Assembly (NCBI RefSeq): GCF_042680805.1
Contig: NZ_JBHUEM010000019.1
Coordinates: 1 to 6,308 of the forward strand
DNA length: 6,308 bases
Direction of reading: 5' to 3'
Origin: Bacillus_CJ salitolerans
GTDB lineage: Bacteria; Bacillota; Bacilli; Bacillales; SA4
Numbering within the stretch: the first letter of the stretch is position 1; each line of letters begins with the position of its first letter. The notes under the pieces were generated by a model. It ran no database searches and had not been told where the DNA came from. It worked only from the letters and a program-made list of their open reading frames with translations. The translations under genes and the position numbers were made by a program. Below, piece by piece: positions 1 to 5,629 of the stretch.

Positions 1-92
1 ATTAGATTAGTTGGAACGCCGTATGCGGTGAAAGTCGCATGTACGGTGTGAACAGGGGGAAAAGGGGGAGATAATGTCAAACCTTTACCTAT
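1..92 (+). mobile_element. 3' end of a group IIC-like intron (domains V and VI)
   Basis: Bases 15-50 fold as a group II intron domain V. The lower stem is 17-23 paired with 42-48, a short bulge follows, and the upper stem 25-29/34-38 is capped by a GAAA tetraloop (30-33). The catalytic triad position reads CGC (17-19), the variant found in group IIC introns, rather than AGC. The following purine-rich stretch and the TTTACCTAT at 84-92 fit domain VI with its bulged A and the intron 3' end. The exact 3' splice site is uncertain by several bases. The rest of the intron, including any reverse transcriptase, would lie left of the window, so whether this copy is complete cannot be told. A second copy lies at about 2790-2912 in the same orientation. 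Confidence 0.8.
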
Positions 93-163
93 CTGTATGA
101 ACAAAGACTTTAAATAAAAACGAGAAATTACATGGTAAAATTAAGAAAAAGGTTGTGTTATTT

Positions 164-652
164 GTGAAAGTTTCGCTAATGGTGGCAATGGATAAAAATA
201 GAGTGATAGGTAAAGATAATGATATTCCATGGCGATTACCGCGAGATTGGGAATATGTAAAGAAAACAACAATGGGTAATCCAATTATATTAGGTAGAAA
301 GAATTTCGAATCAATTGGAAAAGCGTTAAGCAAAAGAAGAAATATTGTTTTAACAAGGGATAAAGAGTTATCTTTTAAAGGCTACGAAATGGCTCATTCT
401 ATCGAAGAAGTTTTTGAGTTATGCAAAAATGAAGAGGAAATTTTCATCTTTGGTGGAGAAGAGATTTATAAAATGTTTATGCCATATGTAGTGAAAATGT
501 ATATTACAAATATTCATGAAGAATTTGAGGGAGATACGTTCTTTCCGGAAGTGGAGTATAGTCAGTGGAAAGAAGTATCAGTTGAAAAAGGAATAACAGA
601 CAATAAAAATCCTCATATTTACTATTTTCATATTTATGAAAAAGCTGTCTAA
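164..652 (+). CDS. dfr: Dihydrofolate reductase, trimethoprim-resistant DfrG/DfrK-like type
   Basis: Reduces dihydrofolate to tetrahydrofolate with NADPH in the cytoplasm, feeding thymidylate and purine synthesis. The 162-residue length is normal for the family. Family landmarks are visible from the GTG at 164: MVAMDKNRVIG (6-16), DIPWRLP (20-26) with catalytic acid D28, the NADPH-binding GRK (44-46), FIFGG (94-98) and GDTFFPE near the C-terminus. I chose GTG 164 because it gives the family's usual MKVS start and sits 11 bases after AAAGG (148-152); GTG 155 is too close to that site. W29 after the catalytic acid and Y102 (equivalent to Staphylococcus aureus Phe98, where Tyr lowers trimethoprim affinity) match my memory of DfrG/DfrK. 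Resistance is therefore inferred. There is no thyA partner; the gene starts about 70 bases after an intron end, which suggests mobility. Confidence 0.93.
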   Translation: MKVSLMVAMDKNRVIGKDNDIPWRLPRDWEYVKKTTMGNPIILGRKNFESIGKALSKRRNIVLTRDKELSFKGYEMAHSIEEVFELCKNEEEIFIFGGEEIYKMFMPYVVKMYITNIHEEFEGDTFFPEVEYSQWKEVSVEKGITDNKNPHIYYFHIYEKAV

Positions 653-711
653 ATGGTAGCAATTTTAATATATATGGTTTTTTTATATAAAATAATAAGT
701 TCTTATTAAAG

Positions 712-777
712 TTATGGGGCCTTATTGTAAAAGAATTGGGTCAGCAACTGCAGATCCTATTCCATTTTTATGGGGTC
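712..777 (+). repeat. Two short direct repeats in the dfr-rel gap
   Basis: TTATGGGGCC (712-721) and TTATGGGGTC (768-777) are a 9-of-10 match, 56 bases apart, in an otherwise AT-rich gap. A small AT-only palindrome with a TT centre (693-708) lies just upstream. No clear terminator with a GC stem follows dfr. The repeats could be remnants of an insertion or chance; no function is claimed. Confidence 0.3.
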
Positions 778-795
778 GGTTTTGTTCAATAACTA

Positions 796-825
796 TGTGT
801 ATCTAATAGATTAAAATGTTATAAT
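796..825 (+). promoter_or_regulatory. Extended -10 promoter for the Rel-like gene
   Basis: TGTTATAAT at 817-825 is a perfect extended -10 element (TGnTATAAT). The -35 region is weak (TGTGTA at 796-801, 18-base spacing), which an extended -10 tolerates. Transcription would start near 832, giving a leader of about 20 bases that contains the GGAG ribosome site at 841-844, 8 bases before the ATG. No operator or riboswitch is visible in so short a leader. Confidence 0.6.
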
Positions 826-852
826 TATCCAAAAAAATATGGAGACTGTACA

Positions 853-2259
853 ATGATTTGTAAAATGAGAGATATTTTGCTAAAGAAAGCGGATTATTTA
901 GATTTGAAAGAGCAAGAATTATTGGTAAATGCAATTGAGTATGCTGATAGAGCTCATTTGGGTCAAAAGAGAGGTACGGGAGAGCCATACATTATTCACC
1001 CAATTTCTGTATGTGAAATTCTTACTGTATACAAAGCTGATATAACAACTCTTATCTCGGCATTATTACATGATGTTGTAGAGGATACGAATGTTTCCCT
1101 TTCGGAAATTGAAAACATTTTCGGTTCAAATGTGGCATTAATTGTAGACGGGCTAACAAAAGTAGATAAGGGAAGCTTAGAAAAAGATGAGTATAGTGCA
1201 ATTAATACTGAAAAACTGCTCTCAACTTCGGTCATTGACATTAGAGTAGCAATTGTAAAAATTGCAGACAGATTGCATAATATGCGGACTCTTTCTGTAA
1301 AGAGGGCTGAAAAGAAAGCGTCATATGCAAATGAAACTTTAGTCTTTTTCTCCCCCCTTTCCGAGAAATTGGGATTGTATAAAATTCAGGAAGAATTAGA
1401 GGAATTAGGATTTAAGTATCTTAATCCATCTCAATATAAGCGTATTTCCAAAATATTAGACAATTACACAAATATATTTATTAATATTGTAAATTGGGCT
1501 TCAAAAAAGTTAATGCAGAGAAATATCAATGCTATGCCAATTAAAATTACTTGGAGAAAAGAACCTATTTATAAGTCATATTCATTATTACAAGAAGATA
1601 ATTCATTATCTGAACTATATAGAATTGAGGTAATAACAGATTCCACTTTAAACTGCTATACTGCACTTGGATTAATTCATGGATTGTTTGACCCAATACC
1701 AAACCAGTTCAATGACAATATAGCGATTAAAAAAAGCTTATATTCTAACCAATTAATTACTAAGGTGCTATTTGAAGGTATTGAGGTGAAATTTGAAATT
1801 AAGGCCAAAAGTAGTAAAAAATTTGTTGATACAGGGATATTCAACTTATTAAATAAAAAATTATCTAATGAAGACATTAAGGCTATCAGTAACGTAATAT
1901 TAAAAGATTCAATAAAAGCGGTAAAATCAATTACAAATAACCCTATTGAATTCTATGACTTAATAACCTACGAATTATTACAAAAAGAAATCACCGTCCT
2001 CACGCCAAAAATGGATGTTATATTATTACCTGAAGGTTCTACAGTAATTGATTTTGCATTCCATTTAAATACTACATTGGCTAAAAAGATGTCCTATGCA
2101 AGAGTTAACGGTGAAACTAAAGACTTAAATTTTGTTCTTAGTAACATGGACATTGTTGAAGTTATTACTTCAAATAACATTACAGTTAATTCCAACTGGT
2201 TAAATCATGCTCTAACCTCTAAAGCACAACAAGAAATTAATACTTCCTTGTTGGATTAA
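853..2259 (+). CDS. RelA/SpoT-family protein, probable hydrolase-only (p)ppGpp pyrophosphohydrolase
   Basis: Predicted to remove the 3'-pyrophosphate from (p)ppGpp in the cytoplasm. The N-terminal HD domain (about 20-160) keeps every residue I associate with RSH hydrolases: R40, H49, H73-D74, E77-D78, D139 and N143, in EPYIIHP, LLHDVVEDT and KIADRLHNMRTL. A domain matching the RSH synthetase follows (about 200-320), recognisable by CYTALGLIHGLFDPIP, but it looks dead: the catalytic Asp is R257, the catalytic Glu of the EVQIRT motif is K313, and the YQSLHTT motif is lost. A TGS domain (about 380-440; PKMDVILLPEGS) comes next and the protein ends shortly after it, about 260 residues shorter than a full Rel, without the later regulatory domains. 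There is one clean open frame with its own promoter, so this looks like a designed variant rather than a broken gene. Bifunctional Rel is the alternative annotation, but synthetase activity is unlikely. Confidence 0.88.
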   Translation: MICKMRDILLKKADYLDLKEQELLVNAIEYADRAHLGQKRGTGEPYIIHPISVCEILTVYKADITTLISALLHDVVEDTNVSLSEIENIFGSNVALIVDGLTKVDKGSLEKDEYSAINTEKLLSTSVIDIRVAIVKIADRLHNMRTLSVKRAEKKASYANETLVFFSPLSEKLGLYKIQEELEELGFKYLNPSQYKRISKILDNYTNIFINIVNWASKKLMQRNINAMPIKITWRKEPIYKSYSLLQEDNSLSELYRIEVITDSTLNCYTALGLIHGLFDPIPNQFNDNIAIKKSLYSNQLITKVLFEGIEVKFEIKAKSSKKFVDTGIFNLLNKKLSNEDIKAISNVILKDSIKAVKSITNNPIEFYDLITYELLQKEITVLTPKMDVILLPEGSTVIDFAFHLNTTLAKKMSYARVNGETKDLNFVLSNMDIVEVITSNNITVNSNWLNHALTSKAQQEINTSLLD

Positions 2260-2320
2260 AGGGGCGCTCGACAAGTTCTGCTATAAGCACTTAATATAGT
2301 ATGAAGATGGGGAAATGTGA

Positions 2321-2397
2321 GATCTATGTCCCAACCAGCCTCAATCATGTTTCTACAGTAGAGGGAAAACTGTTTACTTGACGGGATCTACGTCCCA
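2321..2397 (+). repeat. Direct repeat GATCTAYGTCCCA, two copies
   Basis: GATCTATGTCCCA (2321-2333) and GATCTACGTCCCA (2385-2397) differ at one base and start 64 bases apart. They lie in the non-coding gap after the Rel-like gene. The first copy overlaps a reverse-oriented remnant of the TGAGGCTGGGACATA element, so the pair may be decayed ends of two such elements. No gene is visible in this gap. Confidence 0.5.
2325..2343 (-). repeat. Remnant of the GAGGCTGGGACATA intergenic element
   Basis: Read on the minus strand, these bases give TGAGGCTGGTTGGGACATA, the same motif as TGAGGCTGGGACATA at 6204-6218 with four extra bases inside. From memory, variants of GGCTGGGACATAA recur between genes in Bacillales as ends of hairpin elements. 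Here only one arm can be seen, so it is a partial copy in the opposite orientation. Confidence 0.5.
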
Positions 2398-2448
2398 CGA
2401 AAAGTTACGTTTTACCAAGGCTACAGTTATAAAAAGACCATATATAAA

Positions 2449-2486
2449 AAGGTCAACCAGAGTTATTTTCTTATCTGGCTGACCTT
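2449..2486 (-). terminator. Hairpin between the Rel-like gene and the small membrane gene
   Basis: Arms 2449-2460 and 2475-2486 pair over 12 positions with a single mismatch (A2456 against C2479) around a 14-base loop. On the + strand no T run follows. On the minus strand the stem runs into TTTTATATAT, so as an intrinsic terminator it would act leftwards. It could also simply protect the 3' end of the rel message. No minus-strand gene in the window needs it. Confidence 0.45.
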
Positions 2487-2504
2487 GGAATACGATAGAA
2501 GCAG

Positions 2505-2789
2505 ATGACTTTGAGAAAGGAGAATCTTCTAATCCGAAAAATCTTTATAACCATTATTATTATTTTATTGTTCATTTGTTCGTTTTCATTATTATCATAT
2601 CTTTTTCTGGGGTTTAGACTTTCATTTGTAGAAGGTGTTTCACAATGGGAAATGGTTTTTGCTTATATTAAGGAAGGGGCTATCACAGACCATATTTGGT
2701 TAAAATCCATTCTATCTTTAATAATAAGTGTGTTCAGTACATTTGTTGTGATAAAAAGTACAAATAAAATAACAAAGAAGTTCTATTAA
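2505..2789 (+). CDS. Small two-helix membrane protein, unknown function
   Basis: I do not recognise this 94-residue protein. It has a basic N-terminus (RKENLLIRK), a strongly hydrophobic segment at about 12-36, a loop of about 30 residues with aromatic and acidic positions (FVEGVSQWEMVFAYIKEG), a second hydrophobic segment at about 66-84 and a Lys-rich tail, so both ends are probably cytoplasmic. Small Bacillus membrane proteins such as YfzA have a similar layout, but I cannot assign it. The start is doubtful: ATG 2505 has only GAAG three bases upstream, whereas TTG 2511 has the same GAAG at nine bases. A good AAAGGAG (2515-2521) lies inside the frame with no usual start codon behind it. The frame ends exactly where intron-related sequence begins, so the 3' end could have been altered by the insertion. 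Confidence 0.55.
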   Translation: MTLRKENLLIRKIFITIIIILLFICSFSLLSYLFLGFRLSFVEGVSQWEMVFAYIKEGAITDHIWLKSILSLIISVFSTFVVIKSTNKITKKFY

Positions 2790-2912
2790 GCCTGAGGGGT
2801 GAGATATTTTAAATCGAATTGAATTAGTTGGAACGCCGTATGCGGTGAAAGTCGCACGTACTGGTGTGAACGAGGGGAAAAGGGAGCGATCACTTCAAAC
2901 CCTTACCTATTT
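2790..2912 (+). mobile_element. Second, damaged copy of the group IIC-like intron 3' end
   Basis: From about 2815 the sequence aligns with bases 5 onward of the window: TTAGTTGGAACGCCGTATGC, the GAAA-capped stem and the TTACCTAT end are shared. The CGC triad is at 2834-2836. Domain V carries an extra T at 2862 (GTACTGGTGTG against GTACGGTGTG in the first copy), which interrupts the lower helix. Domain VI differs in its loop but keeps a paired AAGGG/CCCTT stem. Bases 2790-2814 may be the preceding part of the intron; that left boundary is a guess. No reverse transcriptase is present upstream, so this is a truncated relic unable to move by itself. Confidence 0.75.
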
Positions 2913-2927
2913 GTATGAATAAGAAGT

Positions 2928-2950
2928 AACTAGCTGCGGCTGGTTTTTTT
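2928..2950 (+). terminator. Intrinsic terminator after the intron relic
   Basis: AACTAGC (2928-2934) pairs with GCTGGTT (2939-2945) across a TGCG loop, with one G-T wobble, and the T run continues to 2950. It would stop transcription coming rightwards from the dfr/rel/membrane-protein side. Confidence 0.7.
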
Positions 2951-2980
2951 ATCCAGTCGTTTAGTGTAATAAGGTCTTAT

Positions 2981-3017
2981 AAAAAGATAGCAGTAATCTG
3001 CTATCTTTTTATTTTTT
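2981..3017. terminator. Strong, probably bidirectional intrinsic terminator
   Basis: AAAAAGATAGCAG (2981-2993) and its exact complement CTGCTATCTTTTT (2998-3010) form a 13-bp stem with a TAAT loop, followed by ATTTTTT. The A run on the left makes it usable on the other strand. With the terminator at 2928-2950 it separates the intron-bounded block from the lipoprotein-permease operon. Confidence 0.85.
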
Positions 3018-3040
3018 ACCTTGTCCTTCATCTTGTAGTA

Positions 3041-3063
3041 TTGAAAATATCCAATATTTTGAA
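3041..3063. promoter_or_regulatory. Inverted repeat upstream of the lipoprotein gene, possible operator
   Basis: AAAATAT (3044-3050) and ATATTTT (3054-3060) are perfect complements around CCA, and the symmetry extends to TTg/gAA on the outside with one G-G mismatch. Two TTGAAA hexamers, possible -35 boxes, lie at 3041-3046 and 3059-3064. TATATAGT follows at 3085-3092, but the spacing is too long for a confident promoter. Its place in the only leader of the operon fits a repressor site; the AT-rich background makes chance possible. Confidence 0.4.
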
Positions 3064-3119
3064 ACTTCATAAAGATAAAGTTCGTATATAGTAAATAAAT
3101 AAAATTTCAGGAGGCACTT

Positions 3120-3602
3120 ATGTTTTTTTTGAAAAAGAATATGTTCTTTACATTATTATTAGTTTTATTTTTTAGCGGTGGTTGTTCAAGTAATACAAAT
3201 GAACCAATCTATTCAATTGATGATGCAATTGAATCAGGTGATGTGATAGCTGAATTTTTTGGTGAACCAATACGCTCAGTATATGAGAACGAGTTTAAAG
3301 TTGAAAATCTTGAGAAAATCAAGGATTTCATGTCTGGATCCATTAATGAATTTAATATTTCATATTTTACAAATAACGGTGCTTTTGAAAAGTCAAAAGT
3401 TATGAGGATTGATAATAAGTTCATTTTTAATAAATCAAATTCCATACTAAATTCAAAAGGAGTCTATACATGCGATAATTATGATATTTCAACTATTGGG
3501 TTCTCATTAACTGGATGCGAGAGTGATACGGGTGAAGATTCCTGGGAAGTTGTTGTAGTTCCATTAAATATAACAATGTATAGAGAAGCACATTTTAAGT
3601 AA
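3120..3602 (+). CDS. Small lipoprotein, DUF4362-like
   Basis: An exported protein predicted to be lipid-anchored on the outer face of the membrane. The basic start (FLKKN), hydrophobic segment (8-19) and SGGC with Cys22 make a lipoprotein signal, although the residue three before Cys is Ser rather than the preferred Leu. The mature part (about 138 residues) begins YSIDDAIESGDVI and carries two cysteines (118, 133) around a TGC turn. From memory this pattern, a Tyr-x-x-x-x-Ala start, Gly-Asp-Val, and a late Cys followed by LTGC, resembles Bacillus lipoproteins with a DUF4362 domain, whose function is unknown. It is too small to be a normal peptide-binding protein of an Opp system. AGGAGG (3109-3114) stands five bases before ATG 3120. 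The permease gene follows after 17 bases, so it is the first gene of that operon. Confidence 0.8.
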   Translation: MFFLKKNMFFTLLLVLFFSGGCSSNTNEPIYSIDDAIESGDVIAEFFGEPIRSVYENEFKVENLEKIKDFMSGSINEFNISYFTNNGAFEKSKVMRIDNKFIFNKSNSILNSKGVYTCDNYDISTIGFSLTGCESDTGEDSWEVVVVPLNITMYREAHFK

Positions 3603-3619
3603 GTAAAGGAGGGTGAGGG

Positions 3620-4510
3620 TTGAGACGTCTATCTGTTGCTTTTGTAGAAAGAGGTATTATAACTCTTATTGGTTTAATCTTTTTAGGTTCATCACCTGCA
3701 ATCTTTACTCTCAATTCAGAAATACGCATAGATTTAATGGGCTATTTTGGCCAGATTGTGGAAACAATCAAACTTTTCTTTAGTAATCCTTTAGAGATAA
3801 CTTATTATGCAAGTGGAGTCGAGAGAACTTTATTACCAAGTATGTTAGGTCCATATTTATATTCTTTAACTATACTTATATCAGCATTGATATTATCAAT
3901 AATTTTTTCAGTTTTATTATCCTATATACAAGTAATCTTACCTAGAAGATTATCAGCATATTACAAATCATTTATTACAGTTCTAAATTCAGCTCCGGAT
4001 GTCTTAATAATAGTGTTGTTACAGCTGTTAATTATTGCCATTTATAAAAAAACAGACATTCTTCTATTTAATATCATTTCTTTATATGATAATCCAACTT
4101 ACGTACTACCAATTATATGTCTCTCGATAGCTCCGACAATTCATTTAACAAAAATGGTTAGTTTATATATTAATGAAGAGAAAAATAAAAATTATATTCT
4201 TTTGGCAAAAGGAAAGGGTTTTTCTTCTCATAGAGTGATATTAATACATATTCTTCGAAATGTATTATTAAAAATAGTATCTCATTTTCGTTCTCATTTT
4301 GTTTTTATGCTTTCAAATCTTTTTGTGTTAGAGTACATTTTTAATATTTATGGAATTACTAATTTCTTGTATAAATATGGGACAGCAAATAGTGAAGTAC
4401 TAACAGTTGGCTTGATTCTTATATGTCTACCGACACAGATCTTATTAGGAATTATTGAGTGGCTTATAAAACTGATATTTAAGGGGGGAATGACAGTTGA
4501 AAAAATATAA
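3620..4510 (+). CDS. OppB/DppB-like ABC transporter permease
   Basis: An integral membrane subunit of the oligopeptide/dipeptide/nickel permease family (BPD_transp_1). An N-terminal helix (about 11-31) precedes an extracellular region of some 45 residues, followed by helices at about 78-105, 118-142, 160-182, 222-245 and 262-290. The cytoplasmic EAA loop that docks on the ATPase is clear at 191-214: AKGKGFSSHRVILIHILRN, close to the family's AxAKGLxxxxVxxxHxLRN. The start is TTG 3620, seven bases behind a strong AAAGGAGG. At 296 residues it is only slightly short for OppB. It sits between the lipoprotein and the second permease, overlapping the latter by 14 bases, which points to translational coupling. 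The substrate cannot be read from the sequence. Confidence 0.87.
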   Translation: MRRLSVAFVERGIITLIGLIFLGSSPAIFTLNSEIRIDLMGYFGQIVETIKLFFSNPLEITYYASGVERTLLPSMLGPYLYSLTILISALILSIIFSVLLSYIQVILPRRLSAYYKSFITVLNSAPDVLIIVLLQLLIIAIYKKTDILLFNIISLYDNPTYVLPIICLSIAPTIHLTKMVSLYINEEKNKNYILLAKGKGFSSHRVILIHILRNVLLKIVSHFRSHFVFMLSNLFVLEYIFNIYGITNFLYKYGTANSEVLTVGLILICLPTQILLGIIEWLIKLIFKGGMTVEKI

Positions 4511-5522
4511 AAATTCTCCCCGAATGATTATTTGTTTATCAATTATTTTCTTGTTTTTTTTAGTAAGTATTATGTTCACACTTTTTTTTCATACCCTCTT
4601 AGAAGCACAAGACCCTTTAAAATATAACGAGGAAAATCAACTAATAGCGTCTATTCCATTTCCACCTTCTATTGTCCCACCGTTTGGGACTGATAGGTAT
4701 GGTTATAATATTTTTTATAAAATTATAGATGGAGCAAAATATACAATCCTTTCAGTTTTTATAATCGCATTATTAAGAATATTAATCTCGTTCATATTAG
4801 GAGTATTATGTCACTTTTATGTATTTAAGCTTGAAAAGGGTAGGAAGTATTTCGTTAGTTTTTTTGAAGGATTTTATTCCCTTCCTCAGGTATTAATAGC
4901 ATTTATTTTGATTTCTCCCTTTCTTATAGATGGTTTTAATCGTTTAAGTACTATTCAAATTATTATTTATCAGATGGCAATACTCATAATATTAGCACTA
5001 CCTAATTTAACTTTATTAATAGCTGATGAACTAAATAGGATTAGTAAAGAAGAATTTATGTACGGAGCAAAAATCCTTGGAGGTTCAGAGTTGCATATGT
5101 TTAAGAAGCATTTGTTCCCACATATTAAACAAACATTGATAGTTTTGTTTTCTCAGCAATCAGGGCAGGTACTCATATTACTGATTCATCTGGGATTATT
5201 AGATTTATTTTTAGGCGGATCTAGGAGAGTAAAGATAGAAGAAGGTGTATATGATAAGTTAACCATAACAAATGAATGGTCTGGTCTTATTGGAACGAGC
5301 TTTAGAGAACTCTTATTAGCTCCTTGGATAATGATAGCACCACTAATAGCATTTATGATCGTAATAATATGTGTTAACGTAATTACTAATGACCTAATAG
5401 AACAAAAGAATATAAATAAAACGACTTCTAGGGTTTTAAAAGATGATAAGGAATATCTAAATGTACATGATGTAGATACAGCAAATTTTTCATTTGTACG
5501 TAACCAAAAATATGATGTCTAA
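4497..5522 (+). CDS. OppC/DppC-like ABC transporter permease
   Basis: The second membrane subunit, expected to dimerise with the upstream permease. After a first helix (about 10-33) comes the OppC hallmark FGTDRYGYNIFYKIIDGAKY (63-82), equivalent to the family's GTDxxGRDVxSRxxxGAR, then helices at about 83-108, 130-145, 152-176, 211-236 and 275-298. The EAA loop lies at 185-209 (EEFMYGAKILGGSELHMFKKHL). OppC proteins usually end soon after the last helix; here about 40 further polar residues form a charged cytoplasmic tail, an oddity. TTG 4497 follows GGGGGG (4483-4488) by eight bases. No OppD/OppF ATPase follows, so a functional transporter would need one from elsewhere in the genome, or the operon has lost it. 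Confidence 0.87.
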   Translation: MKKYKNSPRMIICLSIIFLFFLVSIMFTLFFHTLLEAQDPLKYNEENQLIASIPFPPSIVPPFGTDRYGYNIFYKIIDGAKYTILSVFIIALLRILISFILGVLCHFYVFKLEKGRKYFVSFFEGFYSLPQVLIAFILISPFLIDGFNRLSTIQIIIYQMAILIILALPNLTLLIADELNRISKEEFMYGAKILGGSELHMFKKHLFPHIKQTLIVLFSQQSGQVLILLIHLGLLDLFLGGSRRVKIEEGVYDKLTITNEWSGLIGTSFRELLLAPWIMIAPLIAFMIVIICVNVITNDLIEQKNINKTTSRVLKDDKEYLNVHDVDTANFSFVRNQKYDV

Positions 5523-5629
5523 GGCATATATTTAAACGAAAGCGTGATATTGTGAAAAATGGAAGAATCACTGATCAAGCAGGAGGATACGAAACTCTTC
5601 TTGTTGGTGCAACAACCAGAATGGATTAA
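5516..5629 (+). pseudogene. Unidentified ORF remnant after the permease operon
   Basis: An open frame beginning inside the end of the permease gene reads KRKRDIVKNGRITDQAGGYE and ends in LLVGATTRMD before TAA at 5627. The composition is protein-like, but there is no ribosome site before the only starts (GTG 5552, ATG 5621). It could be the C-terminal scrap of a deleted gene. The KNGRI-x-GGYETLL pattern is faintly like the end of some ABC ATPase domains, which would be interesting next to ATPase-less permeases, but the match is weak and I do not assign it. Confidence 0.25.

Noticed and set aside
133..141. TGGTAAAAT as an extended -10 promoter for dfr
   Set aside because: Transcription would start at the ribosome site itself (about 148), leaving no usable leader; no matching -35 is present.
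155..157. GTG 155 as the dfr start
   Set aside because: It is only two bases behind AAAGG and adds residues before the conserved MKVS start of the family.
85..333. Minus-strand ORF over the dfr start
   Set aside because: It is the shadow of the dfr gene on the other strand, without a ribosome site or recognisable protein features.
996..1241. Minus-strand ORF inside the Rel-like gene (also 803-988 and 1677-1877)
   Set aside because: These lie opposite conserved HD-domain and pseudo-synthetase coding sequence and have low-complexity Ser/Leu-rich translations typical of antisense frames.
3209..3445. Minus-strand ORF inside the lipoprotein gene
   Set aside because: It is antisense to a gene with a lipoprotein signal and strong ribosome site, and shows no signal of its own.
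5552..5629. Short gene starting at GTG 5552
   Set aside because: There is no ribosome site and only 25 codons; it is better explained as a remnant.
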